Positions 1 through 5,031 are shown, numbered from the stretch's first letter. The stretch is 5,031 bases of DNA from Acidobacteriota bacterium (GCA_016201185.1 JACQDG010000220.1:1-5031); one strand, 5' to 3'. Numbers and translations are program-made. Notes: generated by a model from the sequence alone, not told the origin.

Positions 1-785
1 ATCCTCGTCCCCTCGGCGTACAGGGGATCGATGGCGCGCACGATGGCCAGCCGCTGGTCGAGGCCGGCGGCGCGCTCGCCCGGGGTGGCCCTCTGCTGCA
101 GGTCGATCCGGAACAGCGTCTGCTCGGTGCGCCGGTGGTCGCCGTGGAGAAGGGTGTGGAGACCAGCGCACTCGCTGCACGTGCCGTCCTTGTTGATCAG
201 CGAGCAACGGCTGTCGAAGTGGTCCACCAGTGCCTGGCGGGCCTGAAGGACGCGGAATCGAACCGCCTGCACGGAGATGCCCAGCGTCTCGGCGGCCTCC
301 GCGTCCGAAAAGCCATGGACCTCGGCCAGCAGCAGGGCCGCCTCCTCGTGGGGAGGCAGGCAGCGCCCCATGCAGGTGAAGCAGAAGTCGATGTGCTCTT
401 CAATGGCGTAGGTGGTATGCAGCTTGGATTTGTGTATCTTCTGCAGCTTGCGCCGCTCCGAAGCTTTTTCCGCGGCCCGGCGGCCGGCACGGATCAGCGC
501 GTCCGGGTCCCACTGCTTCTGGCCACGCAGATACTCCAAGGCCGCCTCCGCGGCGCGGCCGAAGATCCAGATGCGGAACGAAGAAGCGCCCTTGTAATGG
601 GCAATCGTTTCCAGGGCCTGCAAGGCGATCTCCTGGGCCAGGTCTTCGGCGTCCTGGGCCGCGGCCGTCATGCGGTAGAGAAACGCGCGCAAGGGCCTTT
701 CCAGCGGGTCGTACAGCTGGGCGAAGGCATCCCGGTCGCCGGCCCGGGCCCTTTCGATCAGCGCGGATTCACTAGAATCCAGCAT
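1..785 (-). CDS. ECF-type RNA polymerase sigma factor with Cys-containing linker and tail (3' end cut by window)
   Basis: An alternative sigma factor of the sigma-70 family, group 4 (ECF), expected to direct RNA polymerase to a set of stress or surface-related promoters; its regulon cannot be told from sequence. The 261 visible residues begin MLDSSESALIERARAGDRDA. Region 2 spans about residues 10-88, with the typical DAEDLAQEI segment at 45-53. Region 4 spans about 143-188, with a helix-turn-helix reading GFSDAEAAETLGISVQAVRF. The linker before region 4 has C135-x2-C138-x3-C142 (FCFTCMGRC), and the tail after region 4 has C194-x8-C203-x2-C206 (CSLINKDGTCSEC). I recall ECF relatives with the same linker and an 'INK-G-C-x2-C' tail ending in a 'RAIDPL' segment; this tail has RAIDPLYAEG, so little is missing beyond base 1. 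ATG at 785 follows a GGTGG-like Shine-Dalgarno 11 nt upstream; an in-frame GTG five codons earlier is an alternative. No anti-sigma gene is visible. It is divergent from the GTPase gene. Confidence 0.88.
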   Translation of the reverse strand, partial: MLDSSESALIERARAGDRDAFAQLYDPLERPLRAFLYRMTAAAQDAEDLAQEIALQALETIAHYKGASSFRIWIFGRAAEAALEYLRGQKQWDPDALIRAGRRAAEKASERRKLQKIHKSKLHTTYAIEEHIDFCFTCMGRCLPPHEEAALLLAEVHGFSDAEAAETLGISVQAVRFRVLQARQALVDHFDSRCSLINKDGTCSECAGLHTLLHGDHRRTEQTLFRIDLQQRATPGERAAGLDQRLAIVRAIDPLYAEGTR

Positions 786-789
786 TGCT

Positions 790-816
790 TTGCCATCCAC
801 CCGGCGGTGCTATTCT
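790..816 (+). promoter_or_regulatory. Possible promoter for the TGS GTPase gene
   Basis: TTGCCA at 790-795 and an extended -10, TGC-TATTCT (-10 hexamer 811-816), are separated by 15 bp, which is shorter than the usual 16-18. It would start transcription only about 15 nt before the ATG at 838. The match is modest, and the 52-bp divergent gap may instead rely on promoters inside the neighbouring genes. Confidence 0.22.
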
Positions 817-836
817 GGCGGCTAGAGACTGCCGCC
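817..836. repeat. Perfect 6-bp inverted repeat (hairpin) abutting the GTPase start codon
   Basis: GGCGGC at 817-822 and GCCGCC at 831-836 are exact reverse complements separated by an 8-nt loop, and the ATG of the GTPase starts two bases further on (838). No Shine-Dalgarno sequence is visible in front of that ATG, and the hairpin occupies the position where one would lie. In the transcript it could limit ribosome access. As DNA it could be part of a shared control site for the divergent sigma factor and GTPase. In such GC-rich DNA a chance origin remains possible. Confidence 0.5.
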
Positions 837-837
837 C

Positions 838-1779
838 ATGCCCGCTAATCTGACGCCTGAGTACCTGGAGGCTGAGCGGGAATACAAGAGCGTCTCCACC
901 CACGCCGAAAAAATCGCCGCCCTGGAGCGGATGCTATCGACTGTTCCGAAGCACAAGGGAACCGAGAAGCTCCAGGCCGACATCAAGCGCCGGCTTTCTC
1001 AGGCCCGCAAGGAGTCCCAGAAAAAAGGCGCCGCCCACTCGGTTCCATTCTACCTGGTCGAAAGGGAAGGCGCGGGCCAGGTGGCGCTCGTCGGCCCGCC
1101 CAACTCCGGCAAGTCCCAGCTCGTCTGCTCACTTACCCATGCCCGGCCCGAAGTCGCCGACTACCCCTTCACCACCCGCCTGCCCACGCCCGGCATGATG
1201 TCGTTTGAAAACGTGCAGATTCAACTGGTCGATCTGCCGCCGCTTTCCGCCGAATTCATGGAGCCCTGGTTGCCACAGGTGATACGCAACGCCCACGCCG
1301 GCTTGCTGGTGGTGGGATTGGAGGACGCGGCGGTACTCGATGAAATCGAGTTCATCCTCGAGACGCTGCACAAGCTGCGCCTGCCCGTGCCCGCGCTGCT
1401 CGTCGGCAACAAGCTCGATCTGCCCGGCGCCGAGGAGAATTTTGCCGCGCTTGAAGACCTCTACCGCGACCGCTTCCGCTGCTTGCCGGTTTCAGCCGCG
1501 ACCGGCCGGAACCTGGACCGCTTCGCCCGCACTGTCTTCGACCTGCTCGGCATCGTGCGCGTGTACACTAAGGCCCCGGGGAGAACAGCGGATCTCACCG
1601 CGCCCTTCCTGCTGCGCCGCGGGCAGACCGTGCACGACGCCGCCCGGCTGGTCCACAAGGATTTCGCTGAAAAGCTGAAATTTGCCCGGTTGTTTCACGT
1701 TTCCGGCGACCGCGATGGCCTCATGGTCGAGCGCCACCACGTGGTGGACGACGGCGACATCCTCGAGTTCCACATTTGA
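838..1779 (+). CDS. DRG/Obg-like GTPase with C-terminal TGS domain
   Basis: A predicted cytosolic GTP-binding protein of the DRG/Obg class of TRAFAC GTPases, a group generally linked to ribosome or translation function; the role of this bacterial branch is not established. The 313 residues begin with a charged helical region (about 1-65; MPANLTPEYLEAEREYKSVS, then KHKGTEKLQADIKRRL at 38-53) that I recall as the conserved N-terminus of this family, which supports the chosen start. The G domain follows: G1 P-loop GPPNSGKS at 86-93, a G2 threonine pair in YPFTTRLPTPGM (TT at 112-113), G3 as DLPP at 132-135, G4 NKLD at 191-194 and G5 SAATG at 219-223. A TGS domain occupies about 240-313 (VRVYTKAPG through DDGDILEFHI). 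The G3 motif has Pro in place of the usual Gly of DxxG, so switch II may work differently. The gene is convergent with the radical SAM gene, with a 16-bp gap and no strong terminator. Confidence 0.93.
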   Translation: MPANLTPEYLEAEREYKSVSTHAEKIAALERMLSTVPKHKGTEKLQADIKRRLSQARKESQKKGAAHSVPFYLVEREGAGQVALVGPPNSGKSQLVCSLTHARPEVADYPFTTRLPTPGMMSFENVQIQLVDLPPLSAEFMEPWLPQVIRNAHAGLLVVGLEDAAVLDEIEFILETLHKLRLPVPALLVGNKLDLPGAEENFAALEDLYRDRFRCLPVSAATGRNLDRFARTVFDLLGIVRVYTKAPGRTADLTAPFLLRRGQTVHDAARLVHKDFAEKLKFARLFHVSGDRDGLMVERHHVVDDGDILEFHI

Positions 1780-1795
1780 GGGGGCAAGGCCGCCC

Positions 1796-3508
1796 TTATT
1801 GCGGCTGGTTGAGCACCCGGAATGCTCCGCCGCCGTTCGACTGCGCCCGGACCAGCTCCTCGACCGTGCGGTCCTGGTGCTTGGCGATCAAGCGTGGCGG
1901 CTTGGGCGGAATGTCGGGCATGCCGTTGCCGTTCCACTTCAGGTACAGATGCGGCGCGATCTTTTCTTCGGAGATGCCGGCGAAGCGAAAAGCAGGATAT
2001 TTGAACTGCGGCCCGTGGATCCACCGCACGCGGCTGTAATAGAAGCCGTACATGCCCAGCTTCCAGGCTAGGTTGGAGCGCTTCCGCACCACGGAAAAAT
2101 TCAGGCTCTGGCTCCAGGCCGTCAGGATGAACTCCCACTGCAACTGCGTCAGCTCGCGAGGCTTGAGGCCGCGGCCGTGGGCCATGCGCGTGTCCTCTAG
2201 CGGCGTGAAGATCGAAGGCACGTAAAGAATCTTGTTTTTCCGCAGCCGGTGCAGCAGGTCCAGCGACTGCCGGATGTCGTCGTCCGTCTCGCCGGGCAGA
2301 CCCACTATGAACGTGCAGACCGGGAACCAGTTGTTCTGGTTCAAGATCTGGATGCCTTCGACTACAATGTCCTGCCAGTCCCGAATGTTGAAGGGCAGGG
2401 CCTTGCCTGCCATGGTCTCAGCCGCCAGCCGGGCCGAGCCGGTCTCGATGCCGATCAGCGGCGAGAGGAACTGCTGGTCGCAGTGGGTGGAAGCCGGGTT
2501 CTTCAACACGCTCTTTCCCAGCAGGATCCGCGACAGTTCCTTGATGAGGTGCGGATTCACCAGGGCCGGGGCAATGGTGGCGTGGGAGAGCGGAAGGTAT
2601 TCGACGCCCGGAATGCGCGCCACCGATTCATAAAAGTTCACAATGGCGTCCGCGTTGGGGATGTAGAAGGGATGGCGGGCGCCGTAGATAAAAATGTCCT
2701 CCGAGACGGGGAAAATGCACTTGCCTCCTGCCCTCACGTTGGCCCGGACCGCCTCGATGAGGGCGTCCTGATCGAGCGACACGCGAGTCTCGAGCGTGGG
2801 CGAGCAAAAGGCGCACTGGCGGCCGCAGCCGCGCGTCATCTCGACCACACCATAGGTGGAGCGGCGCGCCGGCACCCGTAACTGCTCCTGCCGCGGCTCG
2901 GGCGCCCGCACTACCCGCGGCAGTTCCTCGCCGGCATCGGCCTTCTGGAACAGCTTCAGGATCACGCTTTCGGCCCGCCCCACCACCACGCAGTCCACGC
3001 CCCGCCGATCGAAAGAATTGGTCTTTTCGATCTGCCAGGCGCCCGCCCCGCCCACAATCACCTTGGGACCATACTTCCGCAAGGCTGGGTGCTTGTATAC
3101 CCGCTCGCTTTCGTAAGCATTGATGGGAACGGCCGTGGATCCGAAGATGTTGCTGTACACCCCGGTGGAAAAGGCCACCCCGATGGGGTTGTGCGCCGCT
3201 ACTCCCACCGCCCGCGTCCGCGGCCCCACGAACAGGCCGAGATGGTCCGGATGGCAGACCGCGATGTCCTCCCCAGGAAAGTGCTCTCGCAGGATGTCTT
3301 CCACAATCCGCAGTCCCAGCGGCATCACCTTCGCCGTGCCGTCGGGATAACTCTCTGCGTTCAGATGTCTTTTGTAGAGGAAGCGCGGTGCAAAACGTGC
3401 CGGCACGGAGGCATAGACCATTTGTTTCCAAGGACTGAACCCCTGCTCGGTGCTCTCCGTCTCCGGAGCGGTCAGAACGAAGCGCACGCCCTGGGGATGA
3501 TAGATCAT
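1796..3508 (-). CDS. Radical SAM protein with cobalamin-binding-like N-terminal domain, substrate unknown
   Basis: A 570-residue enzyme expected to cleave S-adenosylmethionine at a [4Fe-4S] cluster and run radical chemistry on an unidentified substrate. The N-terminal part (about 1-200) resembles the Rossmann-like B12-binding domain found in front of many radical SAM cores: VGPRTRAVGVAAHNPIGVAF at 94-113, then PKVIVGGAGAW at 148-158 and VDCVVVGRAE at 171-180. I do not see the canonical DxHxxG cobalamin ligand motif, so B12 binding is uncertain. The core carries the cluster motif C228-x3-C232-x2-C235 (TRGCGRQCAFC), then GIETGS at 353-358 and FIVGLPGETDDD at 400-411, both usual for Elp3/MiaB-like radical SAM domains. 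The C-terminal stretch from about 470 is family-specific. ATG at 3508 is chosen because the text MIYHPQGVRFVLTAPETE looks like the family's N-terminus. A TTG at 3628 would add 40 low-complexity residues, partly encoded by a tandem repeat. Shine-Dalgarno support for 3508 is poor. No partner gene lies beside it on the same strand. Confidence 0.9.
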   Translation of the reverse strand: MIYHPQGVRFVLTAPETESTEQGFSPWKQMVYASVPARFAPRFLYKRHLNAESYPDGTAKVMPLGLRIVEDILREHFPGEDIAVCHPDHLGLFVGPRTRAVGVAAHNPIGVAFSTGVYSNIFGSTAVPINAYESERVYKHPALRKYGPKVIVGGAGAWQIEKTNSFDRRGVDCVVVGRAESVILKLFQKADAGEELPRVVRAPEPRQEQLRVPARRSTYGVVEMTRGCGRQCAFCSPTLETRVSLDQDALIEAVRANVRAGGKCIFPVSEDIFIYGARHPFYIPNADAIVNFYESVARIPGVEYLPLSHATIAPALVNPHLIKELSRILLGKSVLKNPASTHCDQQFLSPLIGIETGSARLAAETMAGKALPFNIRDWQDIVVEGIQILNQNNWFPVCTFIVGLPGETDDDIRQSLDLLHRLRKNKILYVPSIFTPLEDTRMAHGRGLKPRELTQLQWEFILTAWSQSLNFSVVRKRSNLAWKLGMYGFYYSRVRWIHGPQFKYPAFRFAGISEEKIAPHLYLKWNGNGMPDIPPKPPRLIAKHQDRTVEELVRAQSNGGGAFRVLNQPQ

Positions 3509-3553
3509 GGCGACGTTTTTTTTCTCGGGGACTTCCAGACACGCATTCAGACA

Positions 3554-3577
3554 TTCTATATCGCTTTCTATATCGCT
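3554..3577. repeat. Perfect 12-bp tandem direct repeat in the radical SAM leader
   Basis: TTCTATATCGCT occurs twice head to tail (3554-3565 and 3566-3577), reading AGCGATATAGAA twice on the leftward transcript. It lies 46 bp upstream of the chosen ATG of the radical SAM gene. If translation began further upstream at TTG 3628 it would encode a repeated SDIE peptide. The unit is close to one helical turn, so it could be a pair of protein-binding half-sites on one face of the DNA, or simply a duplication from replication slippage. Confidence 0.75.
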
Positions 3578-3642
3578 TTTTACCGGTTTTGAACCCGTTC
3601 GCTTCAGTCTGTAGGCCAGGAAAAACAACCAGCGGCATGGTT

Positions 3643-3654
3643 CTTAGTACTAAG
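3643..3654. promoter_or_regulatory. Perfect 12-bp palindrome, possible operator
   Basis: CTTAGTACTAAG is its own reverse complement. Its core TAGTACT recurs at 3737-3743, so two copies flank the pair of candidate promoters at 3684-3736. Such a placement would suit a dimeric regulator of both divergent genes, but no regulator gene in the window can be tied to it. Confidence 0.4.
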
Positions 3655-3683
3655 GTCATATTACTTTTTAGCACTCGGTTGAA

Positions 3684-3712
3684 TTGCCAAATCGGATGCA
3701 ATTGAAAATAAT
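3684..3712 (+). promoter_or_regulatory. Candidate sigma-70-like promoter for the membrane/HD-GYP gene
   Basis: TTGCCA at 3684-3689 (5 of 6 to TTGACA) and AATAAT at 3707-3712 (5 of 6 to TATAAT, though lacking the conserved first T) are separated by exactly 17 bp. Transcription would begin near 3719, giving a leader of about 80 nt that contains the GGTGATA repeats. Confidence 0.4.
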
Positions 3713-3736
3713 AGCCACTGTGGGTTCTATAGCCAA
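3708..3736 (-). promoter_or_regulatory. Candidate sigma-70-like promoter for the radical SAM gene
   Basis: Read leftward, TTGGCT (plus-strand 3736-3731; 4 of 6 to TTGACA) is followed after 17 bp by TATTAT (3713-3708; 5 of 6 to TATAAT). Transcription would begin near 3700, leaving about 190 nt before the ATG at 3508. The -10 element overlaps that of the rightward promoter almost completely, so the two could hardly be occupied at the same time. Confidence 0.45.
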
Positions 3737-3747
3737 TAGTACTTAAT

Positions 3748-3764
3748 GGTGATAGGTGATAGGT
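3748..3764. repeat. 7-bp tandem repeat (GGTGATA, about 2.4 copies)
   Basis: GGTGATA at 3748-3754 and 3755-3761 is followed by a partial third copy, GGT (3762-3764). It sits 35-52 bp upstream of the membrane-protein ATG, inside the presumed leader. A short repeat with a unit length not divisible by three is prone to copy-number change, but here it lies outside the reading frame. It could therefore affect only spacing or a binding site. Confidence 0.6.
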
Positions 3765-3786
3765 AAAAAGGCTCTGGCGACGTATC

Positions 3787-3792
3787 AGAGGA
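3787..3792 (+). promoter_or_regulatory. Ribosome binding site of the membrane-protein gene
   Basis: AGAGGA ends 7 nt before the ATG at 3800. It is the clearest Shine-Dalgarno sequence in the window and fixes this start codon. Confidence 0.7.
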
Positions 3793-3799
3793 ATCGCGC

Positions 3800-4426
3800 A
3801 TGAAAGAGCTGTCGCCGCACGCACGGATTTACTTAGTGCTAGTGATTATCGCCGGCTACCTGGCGTTGGGCCAGCTTTTTGTGCAGGCTGCCACTCCGCC
3901 GCACACCAAACTGCTTGTCTTATTGCTGCTGGCGTCCACCTGCGGTCCACTGCGTCTTCGCACGCCGAGGTTTTCTTCAGGGAGTGCGGCGCCGCCACTG
4001 GCCGAAGAGAGCGCCGTCTCGGTCGGGCTGGTGTTTGTCTTCTCCTCCCTGATCGAGCTTCCGGCCCGCTATGCCGCCATCGTTTCCATGGCGGCGGTGA
4101 TGAGCCAGTTGCAGTTAGGCCGCCGCTCCAGGCTGAAAATCCGTGACTACCTGTTGCACCTTTCCGCTGCCAACCTGAGCCTTTTGATGGCCTACGACGC
4201 CTTCCACACTCTGTGCCAGTCAACCGCGCTTCCGCCGCTGGAAGCGCTCCTCGTTGCGGCCCTGATCCACTTCCTGGTCAGCACGTGGTGCCGGACGGCG
4301 GCCGAATCTCTCGAAAGTGACCGGCCCGTGGCCGCCACCTGGTGGCGCGACTACATGCCCTCGGCGCCGGTTTACGCCCTCATGGCGGTGGGAGGGTTCC
4401 TGCTGGGTCCTCGGTTGCGGAGTTGA
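3800..4426 (+). CDS. Polytopic membrane sensor domain, probable N-terminal fragment of an HD-GYP protein
   Basis: A 208-residue hydrophobic protein with about six or seven predicted membrane segments: roughly 9-30, 36-52, 71-88, 89-105, 118-137, 147-165 and 188-203. I recall the same style of domain (starting 'SP-A-IYL-LVI-AGY') as the N-terminal membrane region of long acidobacterial HD-GYP proteins, where it probably senses a signal at or in the membrane. In those proteins the chain continues through further hydrophobic residues and a helical linker into the HD-GYP domain. Here the frame stops at TGA 4424-4426, directly after GGFLLG, while HD-GYP coding starts in the -1 frame over the same bases. 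I therefore read it as the front half of a broken or split gene. The start is supported by AGAGGA 7 nt upstream and a candidate promoter at 3684-3712. As a free-standing protein it would have no obvious output domain. Confidence 0.72.
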   Translation: MKELSPHARIYLVLVIIAGYLALGQLFVQAATPPHTKLLVLLLLASTCGPLRLRTPRFSSGSAAPPLAEESAVSVGLVFVFSSLIELPARYAAIVSMAAVMSQLQLGRRSRLKIRDYLLHLSAANLSLLMAYDAFHTLCQSTALPPLEALLVAALIHFLVSTWCRTAAESLESDRPVAATWWRDYMPSAPVYALMAVGGFLLGPRLRS

Positions 4427-5031
4427 AAGCCCTCGAGGTGGGCGCTCTGCTGCACGACATCGGCAAGCTGGCCGTGCCCGAGCATTTGCTAACCAAGCCC
4501 GGCCGGCTCACAAGGAGGGAGTTCAACCAAATCGCCATCCACCCCCAGGTGGGTGCTGAGATCCTGGCTGCCGTGAAATTCCCCTTTCCGGTGGCCGAGC
4601 TGGTTCACAGCCATCACGAGAATTGGGACGGCACCGGTTATCCCCGCGGCCTGGTCGGCAGCCAGATCCCGTTGACGGCGCGCATCCTCAGCGTGGTGGA
4701 TTGCTTCGATGCCTTGATCTCGGACCGCCCCTACCGGCCTGCCTTTCCACTGGAAAAGGCCGTCCAGATGATCGAGCTCCGCAGCGGCGCCACTTTTGAT
4801 CCCAAGGTGGTGGAAACCCTCCTGGAAGTGCTGCCGGAGGTCCAGAAGGGCGCGGCCGAGGCGGACACAGGACTTTCCTTGCAAAGCCCGCGTGCCATCG
4901 ACGCCATCCAGACTTCCATGAACGCCGAAGAACTGGAGGATTCGGCAGAGTCGCCGGTTTCCGAGATGGAGTTTCCTGCCAGCGAGCCGATGCGCCGGCT
5001 GCTCGATCCCCGGGGCTCGGGCTTGCAGGTA
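4423..5031 (+). CDS. HD-GYP phosphodiesterase domain, N-terminally truncated and cut by window end
   Basis: An HD-GYP domain of the type that hydrolyses cyclic di-GMP or related cyclic dinucleotides. From TTG 4423 there are 203 residues with no stop before the edge. Visible active-site motifs are HDIGK (H11-D12), the histidine of IHPQVGAEIL (H40), HHENWDGTGYP (H64-H65, with GYP at 72-74) and DCFDAL (D93, D96). A Glu/Asp-rich linker (about 165-190) follows, suggesting another domain beyond the window. The first HD-GYP helix, usually carrying an HxxR segment some 25-30 residues before HDIGK, is absent. Homology-like text (GSSVAELKALEVGALL) reaches back to about 4405 in this frame, overlapping the end of the membrane-protein frame. 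There is no ATG near the junction: TTG 4423 overlaps the upstream stop as TTGA, with GGAG immediately adjacent and so poorly spaced. Independent translation is therefore doubtful. The best reading is the back half of the gene that starts at 3800, displaced by a deletion or a sequence error. Confidence 0.8.
   Translation, partial: MKALEVGALLHDIGKLAVPEHLLTKPGRLTRREFNQIAIHPQVGAEILAAVKFPFPVAELVHSHHENWDGTGYPRGLVGSQIPLTARILSVVDCFDALISDRPYRPAFPLEKAVQMIELRSGATFDPKVVETLLEVLPEVQKGAAEADTGLSLQSPRAIDAIQTSMNAEELEDSAESPVSEMEFPASEPMRRLLDPRGSGLQV

Larger units (their letters stand above)
3509..3799. other. AT-rich divergent intergenic control region
   Basis: This 291-bp stretch separates the radical SAM gene (leftward) from the membrane-protein gene (rightward) and is visibly more AT-rich than the flanking coding DNA, especially 3640-3770. 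It holds two candidate promoters with overlapping -10 boxes, a 12-bp palindrome, a 12-bp tandem repeat and a 7-bp tandem repeat, listed separately. I see no convincing tRNA, riboswitch or intrinsic terminator in it. Assuming the leftward promoter is used, the radical SAM message would have a leader of about 190 nt. The rightward message would have a leader of about 80 nt. Confidence 0.7.

Noticed and set aside
135..848. Long plus-strand open frame (237 codons) opposite the sigma factor gene
   Set aside because: It lies antisense to a clear ECF sigma factor, has no recognisable domain and is of low-complexity Arg/Gly/Leu-rich composition. It is typical of an antisense frame in GC-rich DNA.
1774..1800. 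Possible bidirectional terminator between the convergent GTPase and radical SAM genes
   Set aside because: Only a 4-bp GGGC/GCCC stem (six pairs with G-U) can be drawn, and no T-run follows on either strand.
3580..3600. GGTTCAAAACC on the minus strand, resembling a tRNA T-arm
   Set aside because: No matching acceptor, D or anticodon stems can be built from the flanking bases, and the T-stem itself would contain a mismatch.
3508..3628. 40-residue N-terminal extension of the radical SAM protein from TTG 3628
   Set aside because: The start codon is rare, there is no good ribosome binding site, and the added segment is low complexity and encoded partly by a tandem repeat. The family-like N-terminus begins at ATG 3508.
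3713..3720. AGCCACTG on the plus strand, resembling a piece of the cobalamin riboswitch
   Set aside because: The other conserved cobalamin riboswitch elements are not present around it, and it lies on the opposite strand to the radical SAM gene.
2628..3824. Long minus-strand open frame (398 codons) overlapping the radical SAM gene in another frame
   Set aside because: The translation is Arg/Gly-rich and lacks motifs, whereas the other frame has clear radical SAM signatures. Only its leader portion is kept, as a possible upstream frame.
4407..4426. Programmed -1 ribosomal frameshift joining the membrane and HD-GYP frames
   Set aside because: No slippery heptamer is visible near the junction, and a frameshift would not restore the missing linker and first HD-GYP helix.

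Overview
The window is GC-rich bacterial chromosomal DNA with dense coding, interrupted by one clearly AT-richer divergent intergenic region (about 3509-3799). The combination of an ECF sigma factor with a Cys-containing C-terminal tail, a bacterial DRG-like TGS GTPase and a multi-membrane-span HD-GYP protein is one I associate with Acidobacteriota or related environmental lineages. That assignment is an inference from protein style, not proven by any marker in the window. I see no rRNA, tRNA, CRISPR array, insertion sequence, integrase or phage gene.

Layout. (1) 1-785, minus strand: an ECF-type sigma factor, cut by the left window edge near its C-terminus. (2) A 52-bp divergent gap (786-837) holding a perfect GGCGGC/GCCGCC inverted repeat directly in front of the next gene. 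(3) 838-1779, plus strand: a DRG/Obg-like GTPase with a C-terminal TGS domain. (4) 1796-3508, minus strand: a 570-residue radical SAM protein with a cobalamin-binding-like N-terminal fold, convergent with the GTPase (16-bp gap). (5) 3509-3799: a 291-bp AT-rich control region with two plausible divergent promoters whose -10 boxes overlap, a perfect 12-bp palindrome and two tandem repeats. (6) 3800-4426, plus strand: a polytopic membrane protein. (7) 4423-5031, plus strand, in a different frame: an HD-GYP domain running off the right edge.

The last two belong together. They look like the membrane sensor half and the phosphodiesterase half of one cyclic-di-GMP-type HD-GYP protein. The middle of that protein (last membrane helices, linker and first HD-GYP helix) is missing and the frame changes at the junction around 4395-4423. 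This is either a real internal deletion that makes a pseudogene or split gene, or a sequence/assembly error.

The genes do not form an obvious operon; strands alternate (-, +, -, +). The most notable items are the broken HD-GYP gene, the compact divergent promoter region with its repeats, and the uncharacterised radical SAM enzyme and cysteine-bearing sigma factor. I found no convincing new multi-gene system.
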